26,081 nt of DNA from Gemmatimonadales bacterium (GTDB taxonomy: Bacteria; Gemmatimonadota; Gemmatimonadetes; Gemmatimonadales; GWC2-71-9). Below the pieces are notes generated by a model. The model had not been told where the DNA came from and searched no databases. It saw only the letters and a list, made by a program, of their open reading frames with translations. Positions 6,561-14,761 of the stretch are shown here, piece after piece (position 1 is the stretch's first letter; the number at the start of each line of letters is the position of its first letter). A program made the position numbers and the translations under genes. The DNA is taken from NCBI GenBank assembly GCA_025929805.1, contig JAICPP010000013.1:1-26081 (forward strand), in the 5' to 3' direction.

Positions 6561-8213
6561 ATGACGCATCCATTGCCGGGTGAGCCGCAACGCATCCTCG
6601 TTCACCCCCCGGCGCTCCTCCCGTCGGCGCAAGCCGCCGAGGAGAGGGAGGGGCGCCAGAGCGAGGCGTCACCCCGACTGCCGTCTGATACCAAGGAAGC
6701 CAGGAAGCTGGGAACGCTGGTAGACGTGAGTCAGGCCCTGGCGGGGCACCTGAACCTGCAGGCAGGTCTGTCGGCGATGCTCCTGATCCTGGCTCGGCGC
6801 TGCTCGGTAATCCGGGGCGCCGTCGCCTTACTCGACGAGCGAAGCGGCGAACTCCAGATCCGGGCGAGCGTGGGAATCCGTCACGAGCGTCAGGAGACCC
6901 GCTATCAGATGGGCGAGGGAATAACCGGCGAAGTGGCCGCCACCAGCGAACCGATCGTGGTTCCCCGAATCAGTGCGGACCGCCGTTTTCTCTACCGTGC
7001 CGCCAGCCGAGGGGAGCGGGGTCAGGCCGAGTTCAGCTTTATCTGCGTTCCCGTGCTCCTGCACCGCCGTTGCGTGGGTACCCTCTCGGTCGAGCTCCAG
7101 CATCGCGCCCAACGGGATTTCGATCGCCTGCTCAAGTTTTTGCGGGTGGTCGCGTCCATGATCTCGCAGGCTGTGCGAATTCATCGGCTGCTCGAGGTCG
7201 AGCGGCAGAAGCTGGTGAGCGAAAACGCCCAGTTGCGCCAGGAGCTGCAGCAACGGCACCATTTCTCCAATCTGATCGGGACCAGCGGGCCAATGCGGCA
7301 GCTCTATGAGGAGGTGGCGCGGGTGGCGGCCACCAACACCACCGTGCTGATCCGGGGGGAATCCGGCACCGGAAAGGAGTTGATCGCACAGGCCATCCAC
7401 TATCACTCACCGAGAGCCAAGCGGGCCTTCATCAAGGTCAATTGCGCCGCGTTGCCGGAGACTCTCGTAGAGTCTGAGCTGTTCGGGCACGAGCGGGGAG
7501 CGTTCACCGGGGCGCAGCAGCGAAAGAAGGGGCGGTTCGAGCTGGCTAACGGGGGAACCATCTTCCTCGATGAGATCGGCGAGCTGAGTTTGGCCATGCA
7601 GGTCAAGCTGCTCCGGGTTCTGCAGGAGCGGGAGTTCGAGCGAGTCGGGGGAACCGAGCCGGTGCGGGTGGACGTGCGGGTCATCGCCGCGACGAATCGG
7701 GACCTCGAAAGAGGGCTGATCGAGTCGACTTTTCGCGATGATCTGTACTACCGGCTGAACGTGTTTCCGATCTTCGTTCCGCCACTTCGGGTCCGCAAAG
7801 CCGACGTGCTGCCACTGGCGGATCATTTTGCCGAGAAGTATGCCCGCGAGCACGGCAAGAGCATCAAGCGAATCTCCACCCCGGCCATCGATCTGCTGGC
7901 GACCTATCACTGGCCAGGAAACGTGCGCGAGCTGGAGAACACGATGGAGCGCGCCGTGTTACTGGCTGATGGAGCGGTCATCCACGGCCACCATCTACCG
8001 CCGACCCTTCAGACCGCGGACGCGACGGGCACCGTCGTGCGCACCTCTCTGGAGGGCGCGGTAGAGGCATTCGAACGAAGCCTCATCGAGGACGCGCTCA
8101 AGACCGCTGGGGGAAACCGCTCCCGGGCCGCTCGGTTGTTGGGTACGACGGAACGGGTGATCAGCTACAAGGTGAAAAAATACGGGCTGGATCCGGCTCG
8201 CCTGCGAGCCTGA
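6561..8213 (+). CDS. Sigma54-dependent transcriptional activator (GAF, AAA+, Fis-type HTH)
   Basis: The protein has 550 aa. A GAF sensor (about 48-205, including YQMGEGITGEV) is joined by a short coiled coil to an AAA+ domain. That domain has Walker A GESGTGKE (266-273), the sigma54-contacting loop GAFTGA (313-318) and Walker B GGTIFLDEIGE (331-341). A Fis-like helix-turn-helix closes the protein (about 516-540, GGNRSRAARLLGTTERVISY). It hydrolyses ATP to open sigma54 promoters; the layout is that of the NifA/NorR group. No nif or nor gene is in the window, so no symbol is given. ATG at 6561 has GGAG 5 nt upstream. The preceding terminator could attenuate its transcription. The GAF ligand is unknown. 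Confidence 0.95.
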   Translation: MTHPLPGEPQRILVHPPALLPSAQAAEEREGRQSEASPRLPSDTKEARKLGTLVDVSQALAGHLNLQAGLSAMLLILARRCSVIRGAVALLDERSGELQIRASVGIRHERQETRYQMGEGITGEVAATSEPIVVPRISADRRFLYRAASRGERGQAEFSFICVPVLLHRRCVGTLSVELQHRAQRDFDRLLKFLRVVASMISQAVRIHRLLEVERQKLVSENAQLRQELQQRHHFSNLIGTSGPMRQLYEEVARVAATNTTVLIRGESGTGKELIAQAIHYHSPRAKRAFIKVNCAALPETLVESELFGHERGAFTGAQQRKKGRFELANGGTIFLDEIGELSLAMQVKLLRVLQEREFERVGGTEPVRVDVRVIAATNRDLERGLIESTFRDDLYYRLNVFPIFVPPLRVRKADVLPLADHFAEKYAREHGKSIKRISTPAIDLLATYHWPGNVRELENTMERAVLLADGAVIHGHHLPPTLQTADATGTVVRTSLEGAVEAFERSLIEDALKTAGGNRSRAARLLGTTERVISYKVKKYGLDPARLRA

Positions 8214-8229
8214 ATGCGCGGCCCTCACG

Positions 8230-8544
8230 CTACCGCAGGCGGCTGCCCAAGCCCGATCGCTTGACCTTCTGCGCGTCGAGAAACGCTGCCTCGAGCGGCG
8301 CGATGTGAGGCCGCTGGAGCTCCGCGGCCGCTCCCGGCCGCTCACTTACCGGAGCGGGCGCACATCGAATCAGCGGCGCGGTTTTCGCCCACTGCTCGGT
8401 GCGCTCCTGGGAGAGCGCGGCCAGCTGGATCGCGGTGGCACTTACTCGCCGCTCTACGAAGGCCTGGGCCTGCAGCTCAGATGAAGCGACGGATCCTGCG
8501 ATTCCGAAAACCGCCGGGATTGCAAGAGAGATGATCGATCGCAT
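8230..8544 (-). CDS. Small secreted hypothetical protein
   Basis: The protein has 104 aa. The N-terminus reads as a Sec signal peptide (MRSIISLAIPAVFGIAGSVA, with likely cleavage near SELQAQA). The remaining 75 or so residues are polar, with one Cys and no domain I recognise. The ATG at 8544 has GGAG 8 nt upstream, which supports a real gene. It is convergent with the sigma54 activator, with 16 nt between stops. Function is unknown; a periplasmic location is inferred only from the signal. Confidence 0.6.
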   Translation of the reverse strand: MRSIISLAIPAVFGIAGSVASSELQAQAFVERRVSATAIQLAALSQERTEQWAKTAPLIRCAPAPVSERPGAAAELQRPHIAPLEAAFLDAQKVKRSGLGSRLR

Positions 8545-8682
8545 GCTCGGTGCTCCATTCCAGATACCGAAGTCTTCGCGCTTCCACCAACTCGCGAAGC
8601 GACCGAGTCACGTTATCGCAACTGGTCGAGGAGATTCGCTATGGAATGGAAAGGCAACCACCATGCCAGGTCTACCAGGGGG

Positions 8683-8703
8683 AAAAAACGGCTCTTCAGA
8701 GCC
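8683..8703 (-). terminator. Intrinsic terminator after the receiver/lipoprotein operon
   Basis: On the minus strand GGCTC-TGAA-GAGCC is followed by G and six T (A-run at 8683-8688). The stem is only 5 bp but has a tight tetraloop and a good T-tract. It lies about 115 nt beyond the receiver stop at 8819. The region 8545-8818 otherwise holds no convincing gene. Confidence 0.6.
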
Positions 8704-8818
8704 CCGGAGGGAACAGTTCGCCAACAAGATTGTGGAGACCACCCGGTCGCTTCGACAAAAATGTGGAACCGGGACCTACTGCTCGGAGGGCATGCGGCGG
8801 CAGGAGGCCTACCACGGA

Positions 8819-9199
8819 TCAGATTGGCCGCAAGAGCACCAGTCTGACGGCATCTAGCACGATGTTCAGGTCATCCAGTTTGTTGATGAGCGGCACGCCT
8901 CGCTCTTCCAGCGGTCGATGGACGGTGGGATCCCGGGCTGCGCCCGTGAGGAAGACCACGCGATCACGGAGGTGGGGGGAACCGGCTACCAGCGCGTCGT
9001 AGAAGTCGAGGCCATCCAGTTCCGGCATGATAAAATCGCTCACCACCGCCGCGATCCCGGGATCCGCGGTGAGAGCCTCGAGGGCATCCCGGCCGGAATG
9101 GGCCTCCCGCACGCTGAGTCCTCCGCGCTCGAAAATCTTCCGAAGCGCGGTCCTGACCGAGCTCTCGTCATCTACCAGGAGGACGGTGGGCACAATCAC
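8819..9199 (-). CDS. Stand-alone response-regulator receiver protein
   Basis: The protein has 126 aa and is a single receiver domain. D10-D11-E12 (LLVDDE), phosphoacceptor D55 (VVSDFIMP), T85 (VFLTGA) and K107 are present, though K107 is followed by Leu rather than the usual Pro. The GTG start at 9199 overlaps the TGA stop of the upstream lipoprotein gene by 4 nt (GTGA), so the two are almost certainly translationally coupled. That pairing of a cytoplasmic phospho-switch with a surface or periplasmic repeat protein is unusual. No output domain is present. Confidence 0.9.
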   Translation of the reverse strand: MIVPTVLLVDDESSVRTALRKIFERGGLSVREAHSGRDALEALTADPGIAAVVSDFIMPELDGLDFYDALVAGSPHLRDRVVFLTGAARDPTVHRPLEERGVPLINKLDDLNIVLDAVRLVLLRPI

Positions 9200-11334
9200 C
9201 GTCTCAGATTGATCGGAGGGCTCACCCCCCCAAGCAGGATCGTCCCGCTACTGCCGACCGCAAACACCGACGAGGGCGAGCTCCCCCACACGCCGGCGAG
9301 GCGGTGGGGCACAGCATGTACTTCGGTCCAGCTCTGGCCATCGTAGTGCAGGATCGTACCCACTCCGACCGCGTACACATCGGTTCCAGAGAAGCCCCAG
9401 ACATCGAGCAATGGTCCGGTGAGCGGCACGGGCATCGGGGACCAGGTGGCTCCATCGAAATGGTAAATCACCGCGCGATCATCGCCGGCGCCCACGGCAA
9501 AGACGTCGTTCGGCGCACTGGCCCAGACTCCACTGAAAGCGAGACTGGCACCGGTCAAGACTATCTCGCTCCACTGGATCCCGTCGTAGTGGAGGAGAAT
9601 CCCCTCGGACAGAGCCGTGCCGCGAGCGGGGAATGACGCGCCGCGGCGCAGGTTGGCGGATGCTTCGAAGTACCCGACCGCGTAGACATCCTGGTCCGAT
9701 GTCCCGTAGACATCGGTCAACACTCGATTGTTCGTGGCTGGGAGCGTCATGTCGGACCAGCTCGTCCCGTCATAATGCGCGATCATTGCCCGGCTGGTGC
9801 CGGCATCGGACTCTCCCACGGCGAACACGCTGGTGCCGGAGGTACCCCAAACCGAGTAAAAGCTGACCGACACGGCACCATCCTCCGTGCCCACCCCAGG
9901 CCCCGCCATGGCAGTCCAGGAAGTGCCGTCGTAATGGAAGAGTACGCCGTCATATCCCAAGGTCCCCAGCGGACTGGAGCCGACCGCAAATACATCGGTG
10001 CTCCCGCTACCCCAAAGCCCGTAGAGAGTCGCCCCTTCCAGGTTCAAAGCCTCTGACCATGCTTGCCCATCGTAGTGAAAGATTCCGGCCTCGTAGCTTC
10101 CGCCGGGCTCCCCGACGGTAAACACATCGGTTCCCGAGCTGCCCCACACCTCGTACAGGCTATGGCTGGTTCCACTCTCCATCTGGCTCCACTGCGCGGC
10201 CGGAACCGGCGCACAAGTGATGGCAAAGCTCACCTCCGCAGTTGCGCCACCCGTGATCCTAACCGGGCGCGGGTTTGCGCCATCCACCACGCAATTCCCC
10301 GCCACCGAGGAAAGTGCCACGGTATGAGAACCGGCCGCCAGGGAGGTGAGGGTGACCGGTGCATTGTCGGCGATCGGCTGGGGGGCCTGGCCGTCCAGTG
10401 AGAAGGTGTAGCCGTCGGGATCCAGCTCGGATCCAGTGGTGGCCGTGACCACCTGAAGCTCGCCGGTCGTGGGTTGCGGCGTACAGGCGACTGTAAATGC
10501 TACCGCCACCGCGGATCGAGCGACAACCGACACACTTCGCGGATTTGACTCCGTGATGGCGCACCCGTCCGCCAGCCCGGAGAGGCGCACCAGGTGGCTA
10601 CCGGCCGCGACGTTGATCAAGGCGATCGATCCATTCGCCCCGATCGCCTGACGGGCACCTCCGTCGACGGTGACCTGGTAGCCATCGGGATCTGAGCCGG
10701 TCGTGCTCGTCGTGATGTTGAGTGTTCCGGTCTCGGGAGGCGGCGGGACACAGGTGATGGTGAAAAGGACCGTTACCGTCGTGCCGGTCCGCACGGTCGT
10801 GGCCTGAGGGTTATCCCCCTGCAGCTGACAGTTGGCCGGGAGTGCTCCTAGGCCCACCGAGTGAGGGCCGGAAGGGATGTCTTCGACAGTTCGCGTGGAA
10901 GAGGAGCCAATGGGCCCCAGTCCGTTCCCATCCATCATTAGCTGGTAACTCTCGGGAGTCGCGCCCGACGTGGCGGTGACCACTTGGATGGCGCCGACCG
11001 GCGGGACACAATTGACCGCGAAAGCGACGGTGGTCGTCGCTCCCGGAGTGATGCTGATAGTCTGCGGATTGGCCGTGCTAGCGGTGCAACCGTCCGGCAA
11101 TCCGGCGAGTGCCACCACGTGGGAGCCTGGCTCGAGCTCGGGACGAACGATCGTGGCAGCGGCTGCGATGAACTGCGCCGGCTCGCCGTCGACCCGGTAG
11201 GTGTAACCACCGGTTGGAACCTGACCGGTGGTCGTGGTACGGATCTCGAGTGCTCCGGTCGAGGGACCGGTCGGGTCTCCGTCATCGCCGCATGCGGCGA
11301 CCAGTGCTATCAGCAGTAACGCGGGAGGACGCAT
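9196..11334 (-). CDS. Large lipoprotein with four Cys-paired Ig/PEGA-like repeats and a seven-bladed propeller
   Basis: The protein has 712 aa. The signal peptide ends in lipobox LVAAC (Cys15), then an acidic linker GDDGDPTGP. Residues about 27-379 are four tandem repeats of 87-89 residues (G-x-L-x-V-x-T-x-T-G ... DGY ... VDG ... GSH-V-x-L ... C ... NP ... C), each with two Cys likely to form one disulfide. Residues about 380-712 hold seven repeats of the form VWG-S-x-x-DVFAVG followed by HYDG-x-x-W. The last repeat lacks its W strand and the segment begins with an orphan QWSQM strand, as expected for ring closure of a propeller. ATG at 11334 is chosen for its proximity to the signal peptide and a GGTGG upstream. 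Likely an envelope or surface-exposed binding protein; ligand unknown. It overlaps a receiver gene by 4 nt. Confidence 0.88.
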   Translation of the reverse strand: MRPPALLLIALVAACGDDGDPTGPSTGALEIRTTTTGQVPTGGYTYRVDGEPAQFIAAAATIVRPELEPGSHVVALAGLPDGCTASTANPQTISITPGATTTVAFAVNCVPPVGAIQVVTATSGATPESYQLMMDGNGLGPIGSSSTRTVEDIPSGPHSVGLGALPANCQLQGDNPQATTVRTGTTVTVLFTITCVPPPPETGTLNITTSTTGSDPDGYQVTVDGGARQAIGANGSIALINVAAGSHLVRLSGLADGCAITESNPRSVSVVARSAVAVAFTVACTPQPTTGELQVVTATTGSELDPDGYTFSLDGQAPQPIADNAPVTLTSLAAGSHTVALSSVAGNCVVDGANPRPVRITGGATAEVSFAITCAPVPAAQWSQMESGTSHSLYEVWGSSGTDVFTVGEPGGSYEAGIFHYDGQAWSEALNLEGATLYGLWGSGSTDVFAVGSSPLGTLGYDGVLFHYDGTSWTAMAGPGVGTEDGAVSVSFYSVWGTSGTSVFAVGESDAGTSRAMIAHYDGTSWSDMTLPATNNRVLTDVYGTSDQDVYAVGYFEASANLRRGASFPARGTALSEGILLHYDGIQWSEIVLTGASLAFSGVWASAPNDVFAVGAGDDRAVIYHFDGATWSPMPVPLTGPLLDVWGFSGTDVYAVGVGTILHYDGQSWTEVHAVPHRLAGVWGSSPSSVFAVGSSGTILLGGVSPPINLRR
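10198..11256 (-). repeat. Four tandem protein-level repeats of 87-89 residues
   Basis: The coding repeats start at GALEIRTTTTG, GAIQVVTATSG, GTLNITTSTTG and GELQVVTATTG. Each has an internal Cys after a GL-x-x-G/N motif and a second Cys at its end before a Pro-rich spacer. DNA identity between copies is low, so the duplication is old. Confidence 0.85.
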
Positions 11335-11524
11335 CGGAACACCACCCTTGGCCGTAACGCGATGGGAGCGGCCCGGCGCTCCTGCTAGCTCATAGCCGCC
11401 GGGATCACGTGACATTTCGCTCAGGGGGTGGCCGGTTGCCCGGCTGGGAGCGCCGAATCATGGCAGCGAGGCTCCGCCGCTGCAACTCCGATGGGAGTGC
11501 AATCATTGGCGCGTCCGAGCCAAA

Positions 11525-11554
11525 TTGACCCTGGGGATGACGCCTGGGTAGATT
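11525..11554 (+). promoter_or_regulatory. Promoter of the tig-clpP-clpX cluster
   Basis: TTGACC (11525-11530), an 18-nt spacer and TAGATT (11549-11554) predict a start near 11561, three nt from the tig ATG. No Shine-Dalgarno precedes that ATG, which fits a leaderless or nearly leaderless message. Confidence 0.5.
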
Positions 11555-11563
11555 CCCCGCACG

Positions 11564-12817
11564 ATGAGCCCCATCACCGTCGAGAAAACCGCCGAAGACT
11601 CCGCCTCAAAGTCACTCCATGTGACCGTCCCGGTCGACCGCGTCCGCGAAGCTGAAGCCCGGGCGCTGAAATACTACGCCAAGCGAGCTCGATTGCCGGG
11701 GTTCCGCCCCGGGAAGGCGCCGGATACGGTCGTACGCAAGCGGTTCGGCGATGCCATCCGGCAGACGGTACTGGAGGAGGTCATCCGGGAGAGTTGGGAA
11801 ACTGCCAAGACCAACGAGTCTCTCAAGCCCATCACCGATCCAGCCATTCGCAATCTGAAGTTCGAGGAAGGCAGCCCCATCGAGTTCGAGCTACACGTGG
11901 AAGTGCGGCCCGAGCTCAAACTCGACCGGATCGGGGGCTTCCGGCTGGAGCGCCGGGTTCCACCGGTACCCGACGCGGCAGTGGAGGAACAGCTTGCTCG
12001 GATCCAGGAACAGAAGGGCGCCTGGATTCCGCTGGAAGGTGTGAAGCCCTCCCCGGGCAACATGGTGCGGGTGGAAGTGGCTCCCATTGAAAACGGCGTT
12101 GCCGGAGCCACCCAGCCGCACGATCTGGTTCTGGGTCAGAACCAGGCCATTCCGGAGCTGGAGGAGCGGATCATGTCACTCCTCCCCGGGGAGATCACCG
12201 AAGCCGAGGTGCGCTACCCGGATGATCATCCCGACGAATCACGCCGGGGACAGACCCGCCGGGTTCACCTGGCCCTCCACGAAGTGAAGCGGCAAGAGCT
12301 GCCGCCGCTGGATGACGCGCTCGCCCGGGAGTCCGGCGATTTCGAGAGTCTGGATGCGCTTCGCACGGCCATCCGGCAGGATCTGGAGCGAGAGGCTGCC
12401 CGGGAAGCCGATGCCGATGTGCGCCAGAACCTCCTGGCTCAAATCGTCGAAGCCAACCGGGTCGAGGCCCCTCATTCGCTGGTGCACCGGCTGCTCCATG
12501 GGTATGCGGAGATGTACAAGGTGCCTCAGGAGCAGCTCGCCACCTTCGAGCAACAGTTTCACCAGATCGCCGAAAATCAGGTTAAGCGTGAGTTGGTCCT
12601 CGATGCAGTCGTCGAGACGCACGGCCTGCGGGCCACCGAGGCCGACCTGGACGAGCGGATCAACAGCATGGCCGCGGCCCGCGGAGCTCCGGCGGGACAG
12701 GTCTACGCCTCACTGCAGAAGGCCAACCGGCTCCAGGAACTCGAACGGGTTCTTACCGAGGAGAAAGTCTTCGACTTTCTGCTCAAGCAGTCCACCATTG
12801 AAGAGGTCAAGTCCTGA
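11564..12817 (+). CDS. tig: Trigger factor, ribosome-associated chaperone and prolyl isomerase
   Basis: The protein has 417 aa, near the usual 430. It binds the ribosome exit tunnel and shields nascent chains. The ribosome-docking signature GFRPGKAP is at 46-53. A central FKBP-like region runs from about 150 to 240 (KPSPGNMVRVEV, then LVLGQNQAIPELEERI, LLPGE), and a long helical C-terminal domain follows. It opens the tig-clpP-clpX order conserved in many bacteria, with clpP starting 2 nt after its stop. No Shine-Dalgarno is visible before the ATG, and the predicted promoter lies immediately upstream. Confidence 0.97.
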   Translation: MSPITVEKTAEDSASKSLHVTVPVDRVREAEARALKYYAKRARLPGFRPGKAPDTVVRKRFGDAIRQTVLEEVIRESWETAKTNESLKPITDPAIRNLKFEEGSPIEFELHVEVRPELKLDRIGGFRLERRVPPVPDAAVEEQLARIQEQKGAWIPLEGVKPSPGNMVRVEVAPIENGVAGATQPHDLVLGQNQAIPELEERIMSLLPGEITEAEVRYPDDHPDESRRGQTRRVHLALHEVKRQELPPLDDALARESGDFESLDALRTAIRQDLEREAAREADADVRQNLLAQIVEANRVEAPHSLVHRLLHGYAEMYKVPQEQLATFEQQFHQIAENQVKRELVLDAVVETHGLRATEADLDERINSMAAARGAPAGQVYASLQKANRLQELERVLTEEKVFDFLLKQSTIEEVKS

Positions 12818-12819
12818 CG

Positions 12820-13452
12820 ATGGCCACCCTGTATCCGCCGTATATCATCGAGCGTTCCAGCCGCGGCGAACGCACCTACGACATCTTCTCGCGGCTGCTG
12901 ATGGACCGGATCGTCTTTCTGGGCGCTCCAATCAACGACGATGTCTCCAATATCGTCATCGCCCAGTTGCTCTTCCTCGAAGCGGACAATCCGGACAAGG
13001 ACATCTACCTCTACATCAACTCGCCAGGCGGCGTGGTGTCGGCCGGCATGGCGATCTACGACACGATGCAGCACCTGCGTGCCCCGATCAACACGATCTG
13101 CATGGGAATGGCGGCCTCGATGGGCTCGTTCCTCCTCGCCGCCGGCGCCAAAGGGAAGCGGAGCGCACTTCCCCACTCGCGCATCATGATCCACCAGCCT
13201 TCGGGAGGGGCTCAGGGCACCGCCGCCGATATCGAGATCCAGGCGCGGGAGATCCTGTATCTCCGCTCCAAGATGAACTCGCTCTATGCGCTGCACACCG
13301 GCCAGCCGATCGAGACCATCGAGCGCGATATGGATCGAGATCGCTTCATGAGTGCGGAAGAGGCCAAGGCATATGGCCTGATCGACAGTGTGTTTACACC
13401 GCATAAGGAGCTGGTGCCCCACGGCAACGGCAAGGACGGCAGAGAGACTTGA
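12820..13452 (+). CDS. clpP: ATP-dependent Clp protease proteolytic subunit
   Basis: The protein has 210 aa. It is the serine peptidase that assembles into the tetradecameric chamber of ClpXP. The catalytic triad is S100 (MAASMGS), H125 (MIHQPSGG) and D174 (RDRF), with the correct spacing. The N-terminus shows the YPPYIIERSSRGERTYDIFSR segment that forms the axial loop and activator-docking region. It sits 2 nt after tig and 61 nt before clpX, so ClpX is the expected partner ATPase. Start ATG at 12820 matches the family. Confidence 0.98.
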   Translation: MATLYPPYIIERSSRGERTYDIFSRLLMDRIVFLGAPINDDVSNIVIAQLLFLEADNPDKDIYLYINSPGGVVSAGMAIYDTMQHLRAPINTICMGMAASMGSFLLAAGAKGKRSALPHSRIMIHQPSGGAQGTAADIEIQAREILYLRSKMNSLYALHTGQPIETIERDMDRDRFMSAEEAKAYGLIDSVFTPHKELVPHGNGKDGRET

Positions 13453-13513
13453 CGCTCAGGGCGCCCCGGGGCACTTTACCCGGCACCCATCCACCTCCAT
13501 ACGACGTGGCTCC

Positions 13514-14761
13514 ATGTCCAACGACAAGCACCTTCGCTGCTCCTTTTGCGGGAAATCGAAGGATTCAGTCCGGAAGTTCATTTCCGGTCCGTCGGTCTAC
13601 ATCTGCAATGAGTGCATTACACTCTGCAATGAGATCCTGGCGGAGGACGAAGAGCGGGAGGTTGCCGATAGCATAACTCAGGTCCCCACGCCTTCCGAAA
13701 TCAAGGAAGTCCTGGACCAGTACGTCATCGGACAGGAACGAGCCAAGCGAACCTTGTCGGTCGCCGTCTACAACCACTACAAGCGCATCAATGCCTCCAG
13801 CGGCCGGGAAGGCGATGTGGAGCTGGACAAGTCCAACATCCTGCTCCTCGGTCCCACCGGCGTCGGCAAGACCCTGCTGGCCCAGACGCTCGCCCGTATT
13901 CTCGACGTCCCGTTCACCATCGCCGATGCCACGACCCTCACCGAGGCTGGTTACGTCGGCGAGGACGTGGAGAACATCCTGGTCCGCCTCCTGCAGGCCG
14001 GCGAATTCAATGTGGCCGAATGCGAGCGGGGGATCGTCTACATCGACGAGATCGACAAGATCGCCCGCAAATCGGAAAATCCCAGTATTACCCGCGATGT
14101 GTCCGGGGAAGGCGTGCAGCAGGCGCTCCTCAAAATTCTCGAGGGGACTATTGCCTCGGTCCCGCCTCAGGGCGGACGCAAGCACCCGCAGCAGGAATAC
14201 ATCCAGATCAACACCAAGGATATTCTCTTCATCTGCGGCGGCGCCTTCGACGGACTGGAGAAGATCATCGAGGCTCGGACCGGCCGGCAGCAGATCGGCT
14301 TCAGCAACGGAGACCGCAAGTCCACACCCCAGCTCACCAAGGGAAATCCCTATTCCGAAGTCGAGCCGGACGATCTGCTGCGCTTTGGGCTCATACCCGA
14401 GCTGGTCGGCCGGCTTCCGGTTGTGGTCTCGCTCGAGGCGCTCGATGAGGAAGCCCTGATCCGCATCCTGGTAGAGCCCAAGAACGCCCTGACCAAGCAG
14501 TACAAGAAGCTGTTCGAGCTGGAAGACGTGGGTCTTACCTTCGATCCCGAATCCCTGCGTGCGGTGGCGCAGCGTGCGCTGAAGCGAGGAACCGGCGCCC
14601 GCGGACTGCGCGCCATTCTCGAAACCATGATGACGGACATCATGTTCGATCTGCCCAACCGGGAAGACGTCCGCGAGATCGTGATCACCAAGGAAGCGAT
14701 CAGCGAAGGGACCTCGCCGCTCATCGTGACGGAGCGCGCCAGGACCAAGCGGGAGGCGTGA
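13514..14761 (+). CDS. clpX: ClpX, ATP-dependent unfoldase subunit of ClpXP
   Basis: The protein has 415 aa. The N-terminal zinc-binding domain uses C9, C12, C31 and C34 (CSFCGK, CNEC). Walker A is GPTGVGKT (113-120), the pore loop is GYVGEDVE, Walker B is IVYIDEIDKIA, and the RKH substrate-engaging motif is present (GRKHPQQEY). The ClpP-docking tripeptide IGF occurs in QQIGFSNGD, and sensor 2 is GTGARGLRAIL. It recognises tagged proteins and unfolds them into ClpP. ATG at 13514 is chosen over an upstream in-frame ATG at 13388 that lies inside clpP and would add 42 unrelated residues. Its stop overlaps the engB start (GTGA). Confidence 0.98.
   Translation: MSNDKHLRCSFCGKSKDSVRKFISGPSVYICNECITLCNEILAEDEEREVADSITQVPTPSEIKEVLDQYVIGQERAKRTLSVAVYNHYKRINASSGREGDVELDKSNILLLGPTGVGKTLLAQTLARILDVPFTIADATTLTEAGYVGEDVENILVRLLQAGEFNVAECERGIVYIDEIDKIARKSENPSITRDVSGEGVQQALLKILEGTIASVPPQGGRKHPQQEYIQINTKDILFICGGAFDGLEKIIEARTGRQQIGFSNGDRKSTPQLTKGNPYSEVEPDDLLRFGLIPELVGRLPVVVSLEALDEEALIRILVEPKNALTKQYKKLFELEDVGLTFDPESLRAVAQRALKRGTGARGLRAILETMMTDIMFDLPNREDVREIVITKEAISEGTSPLIVTERARTKREA

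Noticed and set aside
6561..8213. Naming the sigma54 activator nifA or norR
   Set aside because: The domain order fits, but no nitrogen-fixation or nitric-oxide genes or matching promoter were seen in the window.
8574..8599. CTTCGCG/CGCGAAG inverted repeat upstream of the small secreted protein
   Set aside because: Seven bp with a 12-nt loop in GC-rich DNA, with no promoter or T-tract to support a function.
8641..8847. 68-codon plus-strand ORF with GAGGAG 7 nt before its ATG
   Set aside because: It runs through the minus-strand terminator, overlaps the receiver gene, has AGG/AGA codons unlike its neighbours and shows no domain.
12312..13406. 364-codon plus-strand ORF across tig and clpP
   Set aside because: Arg/Ser/Pro-rich shadow frame of two well-identified genes.
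13388..13513. N-terminal extension of ClpX from an ATG inside clpP
   Set aside because: The 42 residues have no family resemblance and overlap clpP in another frame; ClpX proteins begin near the zinc-finger Cys.
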